From positions 1 to 50,251 of IMG/VR virus record IMGVR_UViG_3300027777_000053: 50,251 bases of DNA; one strand, written 5' to 3'. The position numbers and the translations under genes are program-made. Positions 7,455 to 15,638 of the stretch are shown here, piece by piece (the first letter of the stretch is position 1; each line of letters begins with the position of its first letter). The notes under the pieces were generated by a model. That model saw only the letters and a list, made by a program, of their open reading frames with translations, was not told the DNA's origin and made no database searches. This stretch comes from a virus.

Positions 7455-7734
7455 AAAACACCGTCACACTAGCAAGGCCAGTGATTGAAGCGTAAATGTT
7501 AGTGGCACAAAGAACACCCTCACCCGGAATTAACAAGTAAAACGAGTTGGGGTTTGAGTTAGATGGGATGTCCAACTCAACCACGTTTGCACCACCAGAA
7601 CCGCCATCGCGCAAAACAAGGGTGCCAGCCGTGCTGGCTGTCGCACAAAGAGCAATCCCTTTAATACGCGCCCGTCCAGCAAACACCGAACCCGAAGAAT
7701 TCAGGTGGGTGCTTTTTACATCAGTTTGCTGCAT
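7447..7734 (-). CDS. Small virion protein (95 aa)
   Basis: MQQTDVKSTHLNSSGSVFAG, RARIKGIALCATASTAGTLV, LRDGGSGGANVVELDIPSNS and a beta-rich C-terminus ending in SITGLASVTVFYG. The sequence resembles small decoration or fibre-base proteins found near capsid genes; this is by pattern only. It lies 13 bp downstream of the 176-residue virion gene and is followed by a coupled small gene. Confidence 0.6.
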   Translation of the reverse strand: MQQTDVKSTHLNSSGSVFAGRARIKGIALCATASTAGTLVLRDGGSGGANVVELDIPSNSNPNSFYLLIPGEGVLCATNIYASITGLASVTVFYG

Positions 7735-7747
7735 CGCAGCCCCCTAC

Positions 7748-8278
7748 TTAGTTCTGGGACGGTGCTTGTACTTGCGAGCCGTCCGAGTTAGCCACCGAGT
7801 AAATGATGGTGTACTGAACCGTGCCGGCAGTTACCGCAGCCACTGTGGGGGTCATTGTAGCGATGATCTTCACATCCGTTGAACCAATCCCGATACCGTT
7901 AGGCGAGGCGGTTGAGGTCGCGCCACACCAGTTACCGAGTTTAGCCGAGGCGTTGGAAACAGCCGCACGGCCTTGCGAAGTGACATCCGTAGAGGCCCAA
8001 TACAAAGCTGCCGTGGTGCCATCGCCAATCGCGACGTTAGCTGCGGTCGAACCCGTAAAGGCAACCAGCGTATCAATGTGGATGAAGTGGATCTGAGCGC
8101 CAGCAGGCAATACGCAGATCGTGTCAGTGGTGGCCGAAGCCGCCTGACCTGTGTAGTCTTTCTTAAATGTTTGCGAAACTAGCGTTGCGCCAGTATTGCG
8201 GATGTTGCCTACGGTCGTGCCGGTAGTGTACTTGATGGTACCGAGCAGCCAAGGACCAAGGTGCGTAGCGAAACCCAT
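7748..8278 (-). CDS. Virion structural protein (176 aa)
   Basis: MGFATHLGPWLLGTIKYTTG then TTVGNIRNTGATLVSQTFKK, with a centre TDTICVLPAGAQIHFIHIDT and GDGTTAALYWASTDV. The 'MGFATHLGPWLLGT-K' opening is a type I know from phage structural gene blocks. A GAGGAAA Shine-Dalgarno is well placed before ATG 8278. Composition (Thr/Ala/Gly-rich, beta-prone) suits a capsid or tail-surface protein. It is separated from the capsid gene by the homing endonuclease unit. Confidence 0.6.
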   Translation of the reverse strand: MGFATHLGPWLLGTIKYTTGTTVGNIRNTGATLVSQTFKKDYTGQAASATTDTICVLPAGAQIHFIHIDTLVAFTGSTAANVAIGDGTTAALYWASTDVTSQGRAAVSNASAKLGNWCGATSTASPNGIGIGSTDVKIIATMTPTVAAVTAGTVQYTIIYSVANSDGSQVQAPSQN

Positions 8279-8350
8279 GATAATTTCCTCAAATCAAAAC
8301 TTGCTATCTCTTGAGGAGAGTCTGCCTAGTCAGTTAGCAAGTCGGGTGGT

Positions 8351-9115
8351 CTAGGTATGTGCCTTTATATCACGTGCGTTTGTGGAATGCAAGCGCTTCG
8401 CGGCCCGTGCTGCCAACATCTTTTCTTTCCATACCGGGTCCGCCCATAGCGCCTTTGCAGCGGCAGCTTTGGCGGCTTTGACTTCGGCGCGATTCGCAAT
8501 CTCTTGGTTATTTGCGGTCTGTTTGGCGGCGTAGTCAGGATCGCTCCACTGGGCTTTTGCTTGGGCGCGCGTCTTGGCTTTGGATGCGTCAGTATTACGC
8601 GCCCGCCTTATTCCCTCTTCCCGCTTTGCCCGTGTCTCCGGGTTAGTCCATGCTTCTGCGCTATTTGCCGATTTCATAGCGCGGGCTTCTGGCGTGGACT
8701 GCACGGCTTTTTGGGCGGCAACTACTTTGGCGCGGTACTCGGGATTTGCCCAGTTTTTAAGTGAGTTGTATTTATCAACTTCCTTGTTTTCGGGCGTTTT
8801 TACGGACCCGCTTACACCTTCGCCACCATCAGTGCGGTTAAATAGCGTACCTGTGCCGAGGTCTCTACGCCCGTACAGCGCTATCAGTTCTACTTCTTTT
8901 GCGAAGGCCGCATCTTCATCTTCCGTCTCAAACACACGGTCGCAAACCGCAACCAATTCCCGCCGTTTGAGGTGGGCAATAAAGTCTTGGAAGGGTTTGT
9001 TGTGTGACCCACGGGACCAATGGGAGATATCTCGGTCCCCTGTGCCTTTCCCAACATATACCGGCTGGTTGTTTTTTGAGGGTCGCGGGTCGCGGTAAAC
9101 GTATACGTAGAACAT
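8351..9115 (-). CDS. GIY-YIG homing endonuclease with NUMOD3-like repeats
   Basis: 254 residues. The N-terminal nuclease domain (1-100) shows the GIY-YIG signature as YVYVYRD (3-9) and YVGKG (20-24), the conserved R/H region (RDISHWSRGSHNK), an acidic catalytic candidate in AKEVELIALYGR (Glu74 or Glu76) and LFNRTDGG (Asn93). Four C-terminal repeats of about 25-30 residues carry W-(A/T/S)-(N/D)-P cores (NWANPEYRAK, AWTNPETRAK, QWSDPDYAAK, LWADPVWKEK), like NUMOD3 DNA-binding modules. It stands alone between the capsid gene and a virion gene and has its own promoter and a hairpin over its Shine-Dalgarno. A free-standing mobile gene is the clear reading. Confidence 0.9.
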   Translation of the reverse strand: MFYVYVYRDPRPSKNNQPVYVGKGTGDRDISHWSRGSHNKPFQDFIAHLKRRELVAVCDRVFETEDEDAAFAKEVELIALYGRRDLGTGTLFNRTDGGEGVSGSVKTPENKEVDKYNSLKNWANPEYRAKVVAAQKAVQSTPEARAMKSANSAEAWTNPETRAKREEGIRRARNTDASKAKTRAQAKAQWSDPDYAAKQTANNQEIANRAEVKAAKAAAAKALWADPVWKEKMLAARAAKRLHSTNARDIKAHT

Positions 9116-9119
9116 GGAG

Positions 9120-9138
9120 GGCTCCTGTAATTGGAGCC
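9120..9138 (-). promoter_or_regulatory. Hairpin sequestering the homing endonuclease RBS
   Basis: On the minus strand GGCTCC (9138-9133), a 7-base loop and GGAGCC (9125-9120) form a perfect 6-bp GC-rich stem. The 3' arm contains the Shine-Dalgarno GGAG (9125-9122), six bases before ATG 9115. Folding would hide the ribosome-binding site. Phage T4 homing endonuclease genes are known to be held back by RBS-blocking hairpins; applying that here is inference. Confidence 0.65.
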
Positions 9139-9141
9139 TTC

Positions 9142-9169
9142 AGTATACACGATGGATGGAGAAATGCAA
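9142..9169 (-). promoter_or_regulatory. Sigma-70-like promoter for GIY-YIG gene
   Basis: Minus strand: TTGCAT (9169-9164), 16 bases, TATACT (9147-9142). The -10 matches the consensus in five of six positions and the -35 in four. It lies downstream of the capsid terminator and 27 bp before the endonuclease start, so it can restart transcription for the endonuclease and the genes after it. Confidence 0.65.
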
Positions 9170-9230
9170 ATATTTTCGTACGTTTACGAAAACTGCCAGT
9201 GTTTGATACGAGTTTAGTTTTGACACAGGT

Positions 9231-9257
9231 AAAAGAAAAGGGCCGCTTTCGCGGCCC
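9231..9257 (-). terminator. Intrinsic terminator after major capsid gene
   Basis: On the minus strand a 7-bp stem GGGCCGC/GCGGCCC with a GAAA tetraloop (9257-9240) is followed by TTTTCTTTT (9239-9231). It lies 25 bp after the capsid stop codon. Strong GC stem, GNRA loop and T-tract give a classic Rho-independent terminator, or an attenuator that keeps capsid mRNA high relative to downstream genes. Confidence 0.88.
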
Positions 9258-9282
9258 CCAATCTAGCTAAGTGCTTGATTTA

Positions 9283-10194
9283 TCAGCTAGAACCGGGCGA
9301 ACCGAAGATCCCAAGTGGGTCGCTCCAACCGAACGAATAACGCTCACGCGCCTTGTAACGTACGTTACCGGTATCGAAATCACCGTCCATTGAGTTCGTC
9401 AACGGCGTACGCTCGAAGTGCTTCAGACCATTTGGAACGTCGGTGGTCAAATACCAGCCGTTTGCGTCGGTCAAGAAGTGGTTAACGGTGTAACCCTCGG
9501 GGATTGCGCCGTTGTTCTTCAGAGCGTTGATGTCGTTGTCGGTAGTACCAACACGGAGGCTGGTTTCCAACAGACGGGTAGCAACGAACATCAGAGCCGG
9601 TGGGATGATCAGCTTGCGTGGCTTTGCTGCAATCAGCAGGCCGCGCTCATCCGTCCATGCAGCGATTTGAATGACCGCGTTCTCCAACGAAGTCTCATTC
9701 AAGTCAGCAGCCGTGGAAGGCGTGTTGCTGTTCGTGCCACCAGAAACCAACGGGTGCGCCGTGTTAAACAACGAGACACCATCACCACCGGGGTAGGAAG
9801 CGTTGAAGCCATTGTTGATAACCGAAGCGGCTTTCACCTGTTTGGTGAAAGCCATGGCGCGAGCCAGAGCCTTGGTGTAACGAGCAGACAAGCTGTCGTA
9901 CAGGTTGTCCTCAATCGCCTCTTCGGTGATTGAGAAACCAAGCGCAATGGTTTCGTGGTTGTAGCGAGCGGTGAAGGCTTCCTGCGCATTGTCATACGCA
10001 ATTGCCTGACCTTCGTTCTTGACTGGAGCAGCGGAGAAACCAGACAGCTTGGTCTCTTCCTCAAAGCTACGCTCTGATTTCTCAGATTCGTAGATCTCTT
10101 TGTGCTCTTCGCCATAACGGGCGTACTCCAAACCAAACAGAGCGTTAAGCCCCGGCAGGAGTTCTTTTAGTAGTTGGGCGCGTGAAATAGCCAT
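9283..10194 (-). CDS. Major capsid protein
   Basis: 303 residues. The sequence resembles the HK97-fold capsid family of the Mu gpT type: an N-terminal helical part (LLKELLPGLNALFGLEYARY), SFEEETKLSGFSAAPVKNEG, a central ETIALGFSITEEAIEDNLYD, TKQVKAASVINNGFNASYPG then DGVSLFNTAHPL, and the P-domain-like PRKLIIPPALMFVATRLLET. The end (NVRYKARERYSFGWSDPLGI) is typical for this family. Position after scaffold and decoration genes and before a strong terminator supports it. The particle shell is built from many copies of this protein; no separate prohead protease is seen nearby. Confidence 0.88.
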   Translation of the reverse strand: MAISRAQLLKELLPGLNALFGLEYARYGEEHKEIYESEKSERSFEEETKLSGFSAAPVKNEGQAIAYDNAQEAFTARYNHETIALGFSITEEAIEDNLYDSLSARYTKALARAMAFTKQVKAASVINNGFNASYPGGDGVSLFNTAHPLVSGGTNSNTPSTAADLNETSLENAVIQIAAWTDERGLLIAAKPRKLIIPPALMFVATRLLETSLRVGTTDNDINALKNNGAIPEGYTVNHFLTDANGWYLTTDVPNGLKHFERTPLTNSMDGDFDTGNVRYKARERYSFGWSDPLGIFGSPGSS

Positions 10195-10204
10195 TATTTA
10201 CTCC

Positions 10205-11068
10205 TTAGACACCAGTGGTGTTGTTCATGGAATGGAAGTTTCCGTTCCACGTTACCAAGACTTCCGGGAACCCGATAAACGAGCAGGTCGTACCCGAAGC
10301 AACAGTGATAGCACTGCTGACCGTGAGAGTCGCGCCGTTTACGTTGGTAACCGTGATGTAGTTACCTTGGGCCGCACCAGTACCTGCGGCGACAACCTGC
10401 ATACCTGCAAGAATTGCCGAGTTAGAAGCAGCCAACGTGAGGGTGGTGGATGAACCCGAAGTCGATGCAACAGCCGAAACCACTACAGCGCTATCTGGAA
10501 CAACACCAACAACACGCCACGGAGCAGCGGTGGTAACACGTGTGTTACCCGTACCGTTGGAAACCACACCGCCGGTCAGTGCGAGGTACGAGTTACCGTT
10601 GACCGTGGAGCCGCTGTTACCCGTCAGGGTGTACATGTTAGTACCAACAAACGCAGGGTTAACATAACCAATGGTCGTGTTAGCTGTGTTTGCCAACGAA
10701 GTCCCCTGACCCGTTACAGCGGCTTTAAACACCGTGCGAGGATCATCAACAACGTAAGCAAGCGCGTTGTTAGAAACCGTGCTTGCAGGCCAGTACTGGC
10801 TCTGAATGGTTTGCGACAGGCTATTCACATACTGGCAACCCAAAAACACGCCAATCGTTCCAGCAATTGCTGACGTAGGACTGGATGCGGCGCTGTAGTT
10901 GTCAATAACAATAGTGCCATTGGAAAGCTTAACGGTGTCGCCGTTAAACAGGTTGGTTGAATATCCAGTGGCAATTGGGTACATACGGGTAGAACCCGCG
11001 TACACCAACCCACCGAACTCGTTTACGGGTTTTAACCCGTAGGGAGAACTAATAACAGGATAAGCCAT
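10205..11068 (-). CDS. Capsid decoration-like virion protein
   Basis: 287 residues, starting MAYPVISSPYGLKPVNEFGG and ending EVLVTWNGNFHSMNNTTGV. It is directly upstream of the major capsid gene (10 bp gap), where decoration or minor capsid genes often lie. Residues of about 195-270 hold a beta module (TSGSSTTLTLAASNSAILAG, NYITVTNVNGATLTVSSAIT) of the same style as those in the 239- and 310-residue virion proteins. The start and end blocks are of a recurrent phage type. The decoration role is inferred from position. Confidence 0.65.
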   Translation of the reverse strand: MAYPVISSPYGLKPVNEFGGLVYAGSTRMYPIATGYSTNLFNGDTVKLSNGTIVIDNYSAASSPTSAIAGTIGVFLGCQYVNSLSQTIQSQYWPASTVSNNALAYVVDDPRTVFKAAVTGQGTSLANTANTTIGYVNPAFVGTNMYTLTGNSGSTVNGNSYLALTGGVVSNGTGNTRVTTAAPWRVVGVVPDSAVVVSAVASTSGSSTTLTLAASNSAILAGMQVVAAGTGAAQGNYITVTNVNGATLTVSSAITVASGTTCSFIGFPEVLVTWNGNFHSMNNTTGV

Positions 11069-11079
11069 TTAAAACTCCA

Positions 11080-11532
11080 TTATTTAATACCAGAACCAAA
11101 TCCGCCGCGACTGACAGTTGATTTACGATCTGCAAACAGCGGCATACGGGGGTCATTGTTACGCATGAAGTTGTTGTCCACAGACTCCATTTGTTTTTGC
11201 GCCTGATCGTTGTAGTAATCCGCCATGGATTGCGCTTTTTCAATGGAGATCTTGCAAAGCAAAAGTCCACCAATTTCGACGTTGCCGTCGGCGTTTCCTT
11301 CAATCATCAGTTCGGGATGGTCTTTCGCTTTTACCGGAACCCAACCCATCCTAAATTTGCCCGACACGTTTGTTGGGGAAGATTGCCCCAGTACGTGCGT
11401 TGCAACCCACCGGAAGGCATAGCCTGCTTCGGGGGTAGGATCTGGCAAAGAACTCGGCGGTACGTAGACAGCCCGAGCGGTTTTTTCGCGTGACGCCAAG
11501 TCACGGGGGGTACGAGCGTTATTTTCAGCCAT
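11080..11532 (-). CDS. Minor virion protein near scaffold
   Basis: 150 residues from ATG 11532, which has GGAG seven bases upstream; an ATG two codons earlier (11538) is too close to that site. It includes TPEAGYAFRWVATHVLGQSS, KFRMGWVPVKAKDHPELMIE and MADYYNDQAQKQMESVDNNF, and ends in RKSTVSRGGFGSGIK. The pattern 'FRW-A-HVLGQ...GW-PVKA-DHPEL' recurs in phage head gene blocks. It overlaps the scaffold gene by 8 bp. A head-associated role is inferred from context. Confidence 0.65.
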   Translation of the reverse strand: MAENNARTPRDLASREKTARAVYVPPSSLPDPTPEAGYAFRWVATHVLGQSSPTNVSGKFRMGWVPVKAKDHPELMIEGNADGNVEIGGLLLCKISIEKAQSMADYYNDQAQKQMESVDNNFMRNNDPRMPLFADRKSTVSRGGFGSGIK

Positions 11533-12442
11533 TTGCATTCTCCAATTTAACCAGTTGATCAGCGTATTGTTTTGGGGTTAAGCCAAACTTCTTAGCCAAC
11601 GCAACTTGCGTGTTAGTTAGCTTGACTTGTCTTGTGCCTGACGAGCGTGTCGCAGGCGCAACAACTGCCGATTGTCTCTTGGAGGTAGACCCCCCAAACA
11701 AGTCAGGGAAAGTCTTGTGCAGGCGTGAATCTATTGCCTGAAAGTACTCGTCGCTTCGCGGGTCGGTGCCCGTACTGACTAGCTTTTGATGCAGCCCTAG
11801 TGCGTAGCTGGTAACTTCCTCGTACCCCGGTGCTCCGAACCACTGGTTTTTTGCCTGCCAGCGCAGTGTCTTTTCGTCCGGTTGAACCGCTTGGGGAACG
11901 GGTTGCTGTATTTGTACAGCATCTGAAGTTGTTTGTAAAGGGGTCGGGCGGAAATTCTTGATTGACTCCAGCTTTAGCTTAGCTTCGGTCAACGCTTCCT
12001 GCGCCGCGATTATAGCATCGGTATCAAACGCCTCTTGCGCTTCCTTGTATTGGCGACGCACAGCGGCCAGTTCTGCTTCAGCCGCAGCCTTGGCAGTCTC
12101 GACATATTGTACCGTACCGTTATCAACATACTGTTTAAGATTTTTGTTTTCTTCCAACAGTTGTTGCGCAAACCGCTCAAGCTCTTGCTTCTCCCGAAGC
12201 GTAGCCTCTTTGGCACGGCGCTCGTCATGGCGTGCGTGTGTCAGCTCTTTAATGCGGCCTTTAACCTTGTCCGAGTACGACTCGATCTCGTCGTCGGTTG
12301 GGTCTTCAACTTCCCGGTCTAGCGGCTTGCGCCCCCGGTCTTGTTCGGGCGTATCGTCAATGATTTCAACTTCGATGTCTTCGTCGTTTGGTTTGATGGC
12401 TTGGACGCCACCGACCTCATCGGGGAACTTGTAATCTTCCAT
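11525..12442 (-). CDS. Scaffolding protein
   Basis: 305 residues with the usual make-up of phage scaffolds: an acidic, disordered N-terminus (NDEDIEVEIIDDTPEQDRGR), a long coiled coil at about 60-160 (KVKGRIKELTHARHDERRAK, ELERFAQQLLEENKNLKQYV, AELAAVRRQYKEAQEAFDTD), a Pro/Gln linker and a basic, helical C-terminus (LTNTQVALAKKFGLTPKQYA) that could bind the coat. The position between portal and capsid genes is the standard one. It probably guides procapsid assembly and leaves before or during DNA packaging. Confidence 0.8.
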   Translation of the reverse strand: MEDYKFPDEVGGVQAIKPNDEDIEVEIIDDTPEQDRGRKPLDREVEDPTDDEIESYSDKVKGRIKELTHARHDERRAKEATLREKQELERFAQQLLEENKNLKQYVDNGTVQYVETAKAAAEAELAAVRRQYKEAQEAFDTDAIIAAQEALTEAKLKLESIKNFRPTPLQTTSDAVQIQQPVPQAVQPDEKTLRWQAKNQWFGAPGYEEVTSYALGLHQKLVSTGTDPRSDEYFQAIDSRLHKTFPDLFGGSTSKRQSAVVAPATRSSGTRQVKLTNTQVALAKKFGLTPKQYADQLVKLENANG

Positions 12443-12453
12443 ATATCACCTCA

Positions 12454-12819
12454 TTAAGCGCGGCTAATGCCACGGGGATCTTCAACAACGGCTTCAACCT
12501 GATCGTCATTGATCAAGCGGAATTCGCGGTCAAAGAGTTTCAATCGCGTGCCCGAGTAGGCACGTACCAGAACAAAGTCGCCCTCTTTACACCAAGCACC
12601 GTAAGGAAACTTTACCTTGTCCTTGTATGCGTCAGGGCCGATCTTCACTACAAAAAGCACCGTTGATGCGTGCTCTTCCTGTTTCATAAACGCACCGGGC
12701 TTAACAATGTCAGTCCCCTCAAACGTGTCGTCCATTTCAGGAATAGCGCAAAGAATCTTCCACCCAGTTGGCGTTGGAACTGTCTTTGCTTTTTGCTCAG
12801 GCGTAAGTTCTTCAGTCAT
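12454..12819 (-). CDS. GroES-like co-chaperonin
   Basis: 121 residues from ATG 12819; the frame stays open to a TTG at 12843, but that start would overlap the preceding gene more. The Cpn10 pattern is visible: PTGWKILCAIPEMDDTFEGT (first strands and roof region), a mobile-loop-like segment (DIVKPGAFMKQEEHA), VLFVVKIGPDAYKDKVKFPY, then GDFVLVRAYSGTRLKLFDRE and FRLINDDQVEAVVEDP. Phage co-chaperonins such as T4 gp31 replace host GroES so that GroEL can fold the coat protein. Its place between portal and scaffold/capsid genes fits that role. No GroEL gene is seen. Confidence 0.8.
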   Translation of the reverse strand: MTEELTPEQKAKTVPTPTGWKILCAIPEMDDTFEGTDIVKPGAFMKQEEHASTVLFVVKIGPDAYKDKVKFPYGAWCKEGDFVLVRAYSGTRLKLFDREFRLINDDQVEAVVEDPRGISRA

Positions 12820-13006
12820 TGGCTTCGTCCACACTTTTAGCAAGGTCGATAATGTAACGCTCTGCGATGGCTAGACCTTGAATAACACCACAGAGTTTTC
12901 GATACTCCTCAAACGACTGACACACGCCGTTAGCCAAATCATCAGCGTAGTTGTTCAAATCGTCGCGGATCTTTTCGCGCAATACGCGCGCAAATTCGTG
13001 AATCAT
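12812..13006 (-). CDS. Small helical hypothetical protein (64 aa)
   Basis: MIHEFARVLREKIRDDLNNY, ADDLANGVCQSFEEYRKLCG and VIQGLAIAERYIIDLAKSVD: an all-helical protein with one likely amphipathic pair. It overlaps the portal stop by 4 bp and the GroES-like start by 8 bp, so it is part of a coupled set. This resembles small helical proteins found between portal and scaffold genes in many phages; function unknown. Confidence 0.65.
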   Translation of the reverse strand: MIHEFARVLREKIRDDLNNYADDLANGVCQSFEEYRKLCGVIQGLAIAERYIIDLAKSVDEAND

Positions 13007-15630
13007 TCTTTAGCCTCCGGCTTTCGTTGAGTGGCTCGGGATTGCGCTTGGGCCTGCACTGCTTGCACCGTTGTCTGCGCTCTATGCTTGGCGATGTCTG
13101 CGCCGATACGTAGCCCCTCAATCTCGTGCTGAGCTTCCTGTTTGGTTTTGCTTTCTTGTATCTGCGCGCCAATCTTCATACCGGCAAGCTCTTTATCGCC
13201 CGCCATTTTCTCCCTATCCAGCTCAAGCCGAGCTTGGTCTAGCGCCGTTCTGCCTGCCTGTGCTTGGGCCTGAGCCTGCGCTGCTTGAGCCTGCGCTGCC
13301 GCCTGCTGCATTTTTAGCTGCATGTCTTGTTGTTTTATCTGTGCATCGAGCTGCACTTTCTGCGCGTCAAGCTGGATCCGCGCTTGGGACTCCTGCTGGC
13401 GCATCTGCAACTCTTGATGTTTAAGTTGGAGTTCTTGCTGCTGCATCTGTATTAGCGGATCTTGGGCTTGCTGCTGCGCTTGCTGCTGCGCCTGCTGAGT
13501 CTTGTTCTGCTGAACAACTTGATTCGATGCCTGCGCAATTAGTGTGGCTAGCGCGTACTCGGCTTCGGGCGGTAGATCTTCGTCGTATTTTGGCAACGCC
13601 GCGCCAAGCTGCTGCTCCACTTGATAGCGGTACAAGAACCCGGCATGCTCTGCAATATGCTCCATCAGCGCGGCGGAAATCTGCTGTGCTTTCGGGTTCT
13701 GTCCGAGCGCCTGCGCAATCGTGGGATCTTGAATCATCGCCATGTGAACCTGCATGTGCGACTTGTGGTCTTGGTAGAAGAACGCCTTGACCGGCTCACC
13801 CTTCATCAGGTTCATGTTCTCCGTTACCGGATCGCGCGGCTTCATGTCTTCTGGCAGCGGCACCAGCTTGTCTGCGTGCTTAACGCCCAAAATCTCCAGC
13901 ATCTGCCTGTGCAACTGCGGCAGGTCGTAAATGTCCGGTGCCATCTGCGCCATCTGAATGACGGCTTGATACTGGACGACACGCTGGCTTAACGTAGCCG
14001 CGTTAGGGTCGCTTACCGGGATAATATCTACATGGTTGTAGTCAGACTTCTTCGCCTTGCGCGGCCCCTCTTCTGGGTCGTAGTCGTATTCGGCGTCTGT
14101 TTCGTCCCTAACAATCTGCGCCAACAAGCGCAGTTCTTGCTTGAAGCTGTAGTGCAGGCGCGCCTGCACCGCCGTCATTACCTTGAGCTGGCGCTCCAAC
14201 AACGCGAGCGTGGTCCCTACTGGTGCTTGACTCGACATGTCACTAATCTGCATGTCAGCCGTGGCTGCGAACCTGCGCCCCTCTTCCACAATCGTGGACA
14301 GTAATTGGTAGAGCACGTTAGACGGCTCTTTATATGGAAGCGGGAGAATGTTGTCCCGCAAAGCGCCTGAACCAATATCTACATCGCGCCACTCGCCCGG
14401 AGCAATCGGGGTGTCGTCGCCCTTAATACGCAAGCCCCGGGACTTCAACCCACCGGGCAGATTAGATAGCGTCCCAGCGTCCACAAGCTGGCGCATGATG
14501 CTGGTGGCAGATTTGGCGAACCCACCGATCAGGTGGAACAGACCGAAGCCATACGCCCCAAACCCGGGGATGTAGTCGTACTTAACGAAGTGCTGGCGCT
14601 TTAAGCAGAACTCGTCGTCCTCTCTCCAGTTGCGCCGCACAGCCAACACATCGTTGGTGCCCTTAATAATAGTGATCACGTACGGGCGGGCGATGCCCGT
14701 ATCTTCCCCGTCTTCGTCCTTGTCCTCAAGTCCGGCGATATCAAGATCGGCGTGGATCTCGTAAATAATATAGCGGTCGTCGTTGATGTCGCTAAAGCCG
14801 GTTTCCTTGTCTTTAGCCTTCTGGATCTCGGTCTGCTCGCGGGTGGGGTCTGGCAGATCAATATCGCGGTAGAACCCGGCTTGTTGCAGGCGAATAATCT
14901 CCTGCTCCGTTTTGCGCATCACGTGCGTGACCCGATAGCACGTATCCAGATCTGTGGCACCGTACGGCAGGATGATGTCCTCTGCTGGCACAAACATAGA
15001 CACCGGGCGGTCTAGCGACGGGTCAAAGTACACCTTCTTGAATGCCGAGCCGGTTGCCGGTAAACTCCACAGCATGCGTTCGTGCTCGGGCCTAAACTCG
15101 CGCATAACTTCCGTAAGCTCGTAGTTCAGGTCATCCTCGACTCGCTTAGCGGCTTCTTTTTTCTCCGGCGTTTCTTTGCCCAAAATTTTGGTGCGCACCG
15201 GCCCTTGCGCTGGGAACGACTCGGTGATAGCCTCGGATTGGAACCGTACAACGGCTTCCGTAATCATGGGGTGGAACACGCCACAAGCGCCGTTCCACGG
15301 CTCCGTGCGCTCTTCATATTGAAGGCCGAGCAGCTTTAGCCCCTCTTTGTAGGACTTCTCCCAGTCCTTGCGCGAAGCGCGGTCATTATCCACAGCTTCA
15401 GCCAGCTCACCTGCCAGCATATCCAAGTCGCTTGGTTCAATATCATCCGCAAGATTGGCGTAAAAGTTGTCGGTCTCGTCATCTCGTATGAGGCTTATCT
15501 CTAACGGGCCGGCTTTGATGTTGACCGCTTCGGGGTCAATGATCTCAATCTCCAGCGGTTCTTCCTGCGCGGCCAGCGTGTCGATGCCTTGAGGAGCGCG
15601 ATAGAGCGACTTGTCGATATTTGTTGCCAT
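13003..15630 (-). CDS. Portal protein with long Gln-rich C-terminal coiled coil
   Basis: 875 residues. The order of genes (terminase, this, scaffold, capsid) and the sequence both point to portal. An acidic N-terminal part is followed by ASRKDWEKSYKEGLKLLGLQ, the clip/stem-like PWNGACGVFHPMITEAVVRF, and RMLWSLPATGSAFKKVYFDP. A central helical part holds HYSFKQELRLLAQIVRDETD. From about 670 to 860 it turns into Gln/Ala-rich helix (QQQAQDPLIQMQQQELQLKH, QLKMQQAAAQAQAAQAQAQA), comparable with the long barrel of P22-type portals that reaches into the head. It forms the DNA entry and exit ring at one capsid vertex. It overlaps the next gene by 4 bp. Confidence 0.85.
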   Translation of the reverse strand: MATNIDKSLYRAPQGIDTLAAQEEPLEIEIIDPEAVNIKAGPLEISLIRDDETDNFYANLADDIEPSDLDMLAGELAEAVDNDRASRKDWEKSYKEGLKLLGLQYEERTEPWNGACGVFHPMITEAVVRFQSEAITESFPAQGPVRTKILGKETPEKKEAAKRVEDDLNYELTEVMREFRPEHERMLWSLPATGSAFKKVYFDPSLDRPVSMFVPAEDIILPYGATDLDTCYRVTHVMRKTEQEIIRLQQAGFYRDIDLPDPTREQTEIQKAKDKETGFSDINDDRYIIYEIHADLDIAGLEDKDEDGEDTGIARPYVITIIKGTNDVLAVRRNWREDDEFCLKRQHFVKYDYIPGFGAYGFGLFHLIGGFAKSATSIMRQLVDAGTLSNLPGGLKSRGLRIKGDDTPIAPGEWRDVDIGSGALRDNILPLPYKEPSNVLYQLLSTIVEEGRRFAATADMQISDMSSQAPVGTTLALLERQLKVMTAVQARLHYSFKQELRLLAQIVRDETDAEYDYDPEEGPRKAKKSDYNHVDIIPVSDPNAATLSQRVVQYQAVIQMAQMAPDIYDLPQLHRQMLEILGVKHADKLVPLPEDMKPRDPVTENMNLMKGEPVKAFFYQDHKSHMQVHMAMIQDPTIAQALGQNPKAQQISAALMEHIAEHAGFLYRYQVEQQLGAALPKYDEDLPPEAEYALATLIAQASNQVVQQNKTQQAQQQAQQQAQDPLIQMQQQELQLKHQELQMRQQESQARIQLDAQKVQLDAQIKQQDMQLKMQQAAAQAQAAQAQAQAQAGRTALDQARLELDREKMAGDKELAGMKIGAQIQESKTKQEAQHEIEGLRIGADIAKHRAQTTVQAVQAQAQSRATQRKPEAKE

Positions 15631-15638
15631 TGTTTACC

